64,000 nucleotides of DNA from Mycolicibacterium sp. ND9-15 (GTDB taxonomy: Bacteria; Actinomycetota; Actinomycetes; Mycobacteriales; Mycobacteriaceae), in assembly GCF_035918395.1 (NCBI RefSeq), contig NZ_CP142362.1:2207501-2271500 (forward strand), read 5' to 3'. A program made the translations under genes and the position numbers. This document shows positions 60,233 to 64,000 of this stretch, one piece after another; positions within the stretch are counted from its first letter, which is position 1, and every line of letters starts with the position of its first letter. The notes below the pieces were generated by a model. It saw only the letters and a list, made by a program, of their open reading frames with translations. It was not told the origin of the DNA and made no database searches.

Positions 60233-61579
60233 ATGGACGTCTCGATCATCGAAACCTCCGGGCTCGGTGACCGGAGCTATCTGATCAGCGACGGCGACAT
60301 AGCCGTTGCGATCGATCCGCAGCGCGACATCGACCGGGTCCTCGAACTCGCCGACGACCGCGGGGTGCGCATCGCCCATGTACTGGAGACGCACCTGCAC
60401 AACGACTATGTGACCGGGGGACTGGAACTGTCGCGGACCGTAGGCGCCGAATATGTGGTGCCGGCGGGCGACGACGTCAGATACCCCCGCCGCGCCGTCA
60501 CCGACGGTGAGGTCATCGACGCCGGACCATTCCGGCTCGAGGTGATGCACACCCCGGGCCACACCCACCATCACGTCAGCTATGTGCTGCGCGACCTCGA
60601 CGGCGAGGTCCACGGGGTCTTCACCGGTGGCTCGATGTTGTTCGGCACCACCGGGCGCACCGACCTGCTCGGCGCGGACCACACCGAGGAACTCACCCAC
60701 GCGCAATTCCACTCCGTTCGGAAACTCGCCGAGCGCCTGCCCGCCGACACGGCGATCTACCCGACCCACGGCTTCGGCAGTTTCTGCTCGGCCACACCTG
60801 CTTCGGGCGACGAATCCACGATCGGTGAGCAACGGCACACCAACCCGGCGCTCACCCAGGACGAGCAGAGCTTCGTCGACGAACTACTCGCGGGCCTTTC
60901 GGCCTATCCGGCGTACTACGCGCACATGGGCGTCATCAACCGCGAAGGGCCGGCGCCCGTGGATCTGACGCCGCCCGAACCGATCGACCCGACCGAACTG
61001 CGGCGTCGCATCGAGGCCGGCGAGTGGGTGGCCGATCTGCGCAACCGCACCGCCTTCGCCGCCGGACATCTACAGGGGTCGTTGGGTTTCGAGCTGTGTG
61101 GCTCCTTTGTGAGCTACTTCGGCTGGCTCTACGACTGGGGCGCACCGGTGACGTTGATCGGCGAGTCACCGGAGCAGATCGCAGACGCCAAGCGTGAGTT
61201 GGTCCGCATCGGGGTGGACCGGCTGACGGGTGCGGCAACCGGGGATATCGAAAAGCTGCGCGACGGAACGCCGCTCGGCTCCTACCCCGTCGCGGATTTC
61301 GCTCGACTGGCCGAACAGCGTCGCACCGAGACGGTGGCGGTGCTCGATGTGCGGCAGAGCCACGAGTACGACGAGGACCACATCCCCGGAGCGGTCAACA
61401 TACCGCTACACGAACTGCCGGAACGGCTTGACGAAGTCCCCGCCTCGACGGTCTGGGTTCACTGCGAGTCCGGCTATCGGTCCTCGATCGCGGCGTCTTT
61501 CCTCGACCGCGCAGGCCACGGCGTCGTTCTGATCGACGACGACTTCGACAACGCTCGCAACACAGGTCTGGTGGCCTAG
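60233..61579 (+). CDS. Persulfide dioxygenase-rhodanese fusion (CstB-like)
   Basis: A 448-residue three-domain protein. Residues 1-240 are a metallo-beta-lactamase fold with H54, H56 and D58 (ETHLHNDYVTGG), HTPGHTHHHVSY and the ETHE1-like FTGGSMLFGTTGRTDLLG, an iron persulfide dioxygenase. Residues about 255-350 are a rhodanese-like domain without a catalytic Cys (WVADLRNRTAFAAGHLQGSLGF). Residues about 360-448 form an active rhodanese with the loop CESGYRS (VWVHCESGYRSSIAASF). The same layout is found in CstB of Staphylococcus. It oxidises persulfides to sulfite and passes sulfur to make thiosulfate. AAGGGAGAAAGC precedes the ATG. Confidence 0.9.
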   Translation: MDVSIIETSGLGDRSYLISDGDIAVAIDPQRDIDRVLELADDRGVRIAHVLETHLHNDYVTGGLELSRTVGAEYVVPAGDDVRYPRRAVTDGEVIDAGPFRLEVMHTPGHTHHHVSYVLRDLDGEVHGVFTGGSMLFGTTGRTDLLGADHTEELTHAQFHSVRKLAERLPADTAIYPTHGFGSFCSATPASGDESTIGEQRHTNPALTQDEQSFVDELLAGLSAYPAYYAHMGVINREGPAPVDLTPPEPIDPTELRRRIEAGEWVADLRNRTAFAAGHLQGSLGFELCGSFVSYFGWLYDWGAPVTLIGESPEQIADAKRELVRIGVDRLTGAATGDIEKLRDGTPLGSYPVADFARLAEQRRTETVAVLDVRQSHEYDEDHIPGAVNIPLHELPERLDEVPASTVWVHCESGYRSSIAASFLDRAGHGVVLIDDDFDNARNTGLVA

Positions 61580-61648
61580 GGCACTGCCCCATGGACAATG
61601 GGCACAGCCTCATGACGTTTTCCCGCCCGAACTGAGAAAGGAACCATC

Positions 61649-62380
61649 ATGACCGGAGACATCGCCACGCCGGCTCCCACCGCGACCATGCCGCGCATCG
61701 GAGACCCCGCCCCGTCGTTTCGGGCCGTCACGACCCAGGGAGAGATCAATTTCCCCGCCGACTACGCGGGAAAGTGGGTCATCTTGTTCTCCCACCCCGC
61801 GGACTTCACGCCGGTATGCACGAGCGAATTCATGACGTTCGCGTCGATGCAAGAGGAGTTCGCGGCCTACAACACCGACCTGGTCGGCCTGTCGGTGGAT
61901 GGCCTGTACAGCCACATCGCCTGGCTGCGCACCATCAAGGAAAAGATCGCCTTCAAGGGCATGCGCGATGTGGAGGTGACGTTCCCTCTTATCGAGGACA
62001 TCAGCATGGAGGTCGCCCGCAAGTACGGGATGATCATGCCGGGCGAGGATTCGACGAAGGCGGTGCGGGCCGTTTTCGTCATCGACCCGAAGGGCGTGGT
62101 GAGAACCGTCATCTACTATCCGCTGTCGCTCGGCCGGAACTTCGACGAACTGCTGCGAGTCGTCAAGGCCCTGCAGACGGCTGACCATTTCGAGGTTGCC
62201 ACGCCGGCGGATTGGCGCCCCGGCGACAGGGTGATCGTGCCGCCCGCCGGTTCGTGTGGCACGGCGGCAGAACGGATGACTGCCCACGTCGACGGGGTGG
62301 AATGCGAAGACTGGTTCTTCTGCACGAAGGAATTGCCCGCTGCCGACGTCGAATCCGCTATCCGGCGCCGACGCGGCTGA
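61649..62380 (+). CDS. Peroxiredoxin (Prx6/AhpC-TSA type)
   Basis: A 243-residue peroxiredoxin. The peroxidatic Cys is C57 in LFSHPADFTPVCTSEFMTF, with the catalytic Thr and Arg later (PLIEDISMEVARKYGMIMP, VFVIDPKGVVRTVIYYPLSLGRNFDELLRVVKALQ). The C-terminal extension has three more Cys (SCGT, ECEDWFFCTKE) that could resolve the sulfenate. It reduces hydrogen peroxide, organic peroxides and probably hydropersulfides. The start ATG follows GAAAGGAACC, the same leader as the repressor gene. It lies 69 bp after the fusion gene and completes the sulfur/oxidant defence group. Confidence 0.9.
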   Translation: MTGDIATPAPTATMPRIGDPAPSFRAVTTQGEINFPADYAGKWVILFSHPADFTPVCTSEFMTFASMQEEFAAYNTDLVGLSVDGLYSHIAWLRTIKEKIAFKGMRDVEVTFPLIEDISMEVARKYGMIMPGEDSTKAVRAVFVIDPKGVVRTVIYYPLSLGRNFDELLRVVKALQTADHFEVATPADWRPGDRVIVPPAGSCGTAAERMTAHVDGVECEDWFFCTKELPAADVESAIRRRRG

Positions 62381-62414
62381 CCGCGGAAAACCCTTGAAGG
62401 CAGAGGAGCCCTAC

Positions 62415-63239
62415 ATGGTCAGCCGTACCGTCGAGCCCCGTTCGATCTCGACGCTGCTGCTGCCGCTGGCGGTCAGCCTCGCGACGGCGGCCACGCTCGT
62501 CGTCAACTACCTGGCCAACGCTTTGCCGATCAACGGCCAGACCACCGGTGACGTCACCCGCCGGTTCGAGGTGTACTTCGTCCCAGCCGGTTACGTCTTC
62601 TCCATCTGGGGTTTGATCTACCTCGGAGTGATCGCCTACAGCGTCTACCTGAGCCTGACGCTTCGCAGCGCCCGCACCGACAGCGGCGCCGCACGCGCGA
62701 TCGCGCCCTGGTACGTGCTGACCGCCGTCGCGAACTGTTGCTGGCTGTTCGCCTGGCATCACAACCGGTTCCCGCTGAGCATGCTGCTGATGGTCGTACT
62801 GCTCGTCGCCTTGATCGTCATCTACCGCATACAGGCCGGCCGACCGCCCACTTCGACGCTGGAGCGGTGGACGGTGCACATCCCGTTCCGCGTCTACTTG
62901 GGCTGGGTATCGGTCGCGACGATCGCCAACGCGACGATCACGCTCGACGACGCCGGCTGGTCCGGCTTCGGGCTTTCCGAGCCGGCCTGGGGGGTGATCA
63001 TGCTCGTGGTCGCGGCCGCCCTCGGGTTGGTGATGAGCCTGCGCCACCATGACGTTGCCTTTGCGCTGGTGCTCATCTGGGCGCTGATCGGCATCGCGGT
63101 GCGCCTGCACGAAACCACCTCGATCCTGATCGCCTCGCTGATCGGCGCGGTGGCAGTGGGAATCGCCATACCGCTGAGCGCACGTTTGCGTACGCATCTG
63201 CCGAGTGGATCCGCGAACAACCGCGCGCTCGCCGATTAG
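62415..63239 (+). CDS. TspO/MBR-like tryptophan-rich membrane protein
   Basis: A 274-residue membrane protein with about eight hydrophobic segments. It carries the TspO/MBR-type block EVYFVPAGYVFSIWGLIYLGVIAYSVY, with conserved Pro, Ser and Trp (FxPxGxVFxIWGxIY), and later LTAVANCCWLFAWHHNRFPLSMLLM. It is longer than the five-helix TspO, so it belongs to the extended tryptophan-rich group. TspO relatives bind porphyrins or steroids. I use the ATG at 62415 because GAGGAG precedes it at six bases; the TTG at 62394 is less likely. It follows the peroxiredoxin by 34 bp. Confidence 0.8.
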   Translation: MVSRTVEPRSISTLLLPLAVSLATAATLVVNYLANALPINGQTTGDVTRRFEVYFVPAGYVFSIWGLIYLGVIAYSVYLSLTLRSARTDSGAARAIAPWYVLTAVANCCWLFAWHHNRFPLSMLLMVVLLVALIVIYRIQAGRPPTSTLERWTVHIPFRVYLGWVSVATIANATITLDDAGWSGFGLSEPAWGVIMLVVAAALGLVMSLRHHDVAFALVLIWALIGIAVRLHETTSILIASLIGAVAVGIAIPLSARLRTHLPSGSANNRALAD

Positions 63240-63253
63240 AAGGCCGAAGACGC

Positions 63254-64000
63254 ATGCCGGAAGCCAGCACACGACCCCCTCGAGCGCCGACCGCATTCCG
63301 GTATCCCGGTCTCAGCCGCCGGCGCGCCCGACTACGGAGCGCCGCCAACCGACTCGCGGGCGTCGACCTCCTTCCATCCGACGCCGTCGCGCGCGCCTTC
63401 ATCGCCGGTCTCACCGAGGGCGATCCCGTCGCCGAGCGATTCGTCGCCGAGACCTATCACGGTGACCTCGGCGCCAGAAAGGCCCGCGATCTCGTCGAGA
63501 AGGCGCAGCGGGAAGGTATCGACAATGTCCCCGAGACGCCCGACTCGATGCGTGCGCTGTTCGAGGAGTTCGAGCAGCTACCCGAATGGGTCGATCCGGA
63601 CCTCGTCGAGGAAGGCGCCGCGGTCTGGCGCCGCTGGGCTTACGCACTCGGCGCGCTCGGCAACGCCGGCACCAACGACACGTACACCGAGGGCTGGCTG
63701 GCGATCCCGCTCTCGCTTTCGGGCGGCTATGCCGGCCAACGCGCCCTGCACCGGTACCTGGAGACCTCACGCTGGTGGATCGAAGTCTGCCGGCCCGGCG
63801 CCATCCTGACACCAGGTTCGTTGGGCCGCAACACCTCCCTGCACGTGCGGATCATGCATGTCAGCGTCCGCGACCGCGTCAAGCAGCACCCGGAGTGGGA
63901 TGCCGAGCGTTGGGGTTTGCCGATCAGCCAGTCGGCCATGCTGCTGACGCTGCTGGGTGGCAGCGTCGCACCGGCGCTCGGCCTGTACCTGCTCGGGCAC
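63254..64000 (+). CDS. MpaB/DUF2236-family heme oxygenase, cut by window edge
   Basis: The frame is open from the ATG at 63254 to the edge (249 codons). It shows the latex-clearing/MpaB (DUF2236) pattern: VARAFIAGLTEGDPVAERFVAETYHGDLGARKARDLVEKA, MRALFEEFEQLPEWVDPDLVEEGAAVWRRW, NDTYTEGWLAIPLSLSGGYAGQRALHRYLETSRWWIEVCRPGAILTPGSLGRNTSLHVRIMHVSVRDRVKQ when read in segments. These are heme-b proteins that oxidise or degrade isoprenoid chains. The His ligands typical of the family (LHVRIMHVSVR) are present. It lies 14 bp after the TspO-like gene. The C-terminus is outside the window. Confidence 0.82.
   Translation, partial: MPEASTRPPRAPTAFRYPGLSRRRARLRSAANRLAGVDLLPSDAVARAFIAGLTEGDPVAERFVAETYHGDLGARKARDLVEKAQREGIDNVPETPDSMRALFEEFEQLPEWVDPDLVEEGAAVWRRWAYALGALGNAGTNDTYTEGWLAIPLSLSGGYAGQRALHRYLETSRWWIEVCRPGAILTPGSLGRNTSLHVRIMHVSVRDRVKQHPEWDAERWGLPISQSAMLLTLLGGSVAPALGLYLLGH

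Overview
The window reads as chromosome of a fast-growing mycobacterium (Mycolicibacterium type). The DNA is very GC-rich and many genes start with GTG. The families present are characteristic of mycobacteria: a 13E12-repeat DUF222/HNH protein, MmpS/MmpL, WS/DGAT acyltransferase, a fatty-acyl-AMP ligase, paired FadE enzymes, an Rv0203-like heme carrier and the flavin-independent type of MTHFR. I see no rRNA, tRNA, CRISPR array, prophage or replication origin. One intact insertion sequence is present.

Layout. 1-9 kb: a cut DMT transporter, small envelope proteins, an MHS-type MFS permease, a DUF222/HNH protein, and a tightly overlapping five-gene operon (DUF4129, membrane protein, MoxR ATPase, DUF58, membrane protein) in the order of the M. 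tuberculosis moxR3 locus. 9-18.7 kb: O-methyltransferase, Kup potassium uptake, rhomboid protease, VOC protein, secreted heme carrier with an intrinsic terminator, nitrobindin-like protein coupled to a serine hydrolase, tocopherol-cyclase-like protein and glutaminyl cyclase. 18.7-27.6 kb: HrpA helicase, MTHFR, an ANTAR-only protein, SelO and an M42 peptidase.

28-37 kb is a leftward stress and redox cluster: LuxR-type LAL regulator, nitroreductase, orphan ECF sigma factor, SDR, cupin, DUF7218 protein, with NmrA-like reductase, a 34-residue zinc ribbon and an alpha/beta hydrolase beside it. An IS5/IS427-group element sits exactly in the nitroreductase stop codon. The nitroreductase and the sigma factor share a 27-bp upstream box. 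Two copies of a 74-nt hairpin repeat lie here.

37-50 kb: aldo/keto reductase, a leaderless fatty-acyl-AMP ligase, a 44-residue zinc ribbon flanked by two copies of another palindromic repeat, a FadE pair, NUDIX, a protein built of three 69-bp tandem repeats followed by a RoxA-like cupin and a sucrase-ferredoxin protein, then an MmpS-MmpL-TetR export operon. 50-58 kb: MarR-MFS pair, SDR, WS/DGAT, glutamate-synthase-like FMN protein, LCM methyltransferase, a small protein behind a strong SigF-type promoter, and an enoyl-CoA hydratase.

58.3-62.4 kb is a compact reactive-sulfur island. A CsoR-family repressor that lacks the copper-binding histidine (so CstR-like) and DUF302 are transcribed left. 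A 54-residue Cys-rich protein, TauE/SafE exporter, persulfide-dioxygenase/rhodanese fusion and peroxiredoxin are transcribed right. Two near-perfect CsoR-type operators lie between the arms. A TspO/MBR-like protein and a cut MpaB/DUF2236 oxygenase end the window.

Several genes show a TANNNT element exactly six bases before the start codon, which suggests leaderless transcripts. At least two, perhaps four, promoters fit the mycobacterial SigF consensus.
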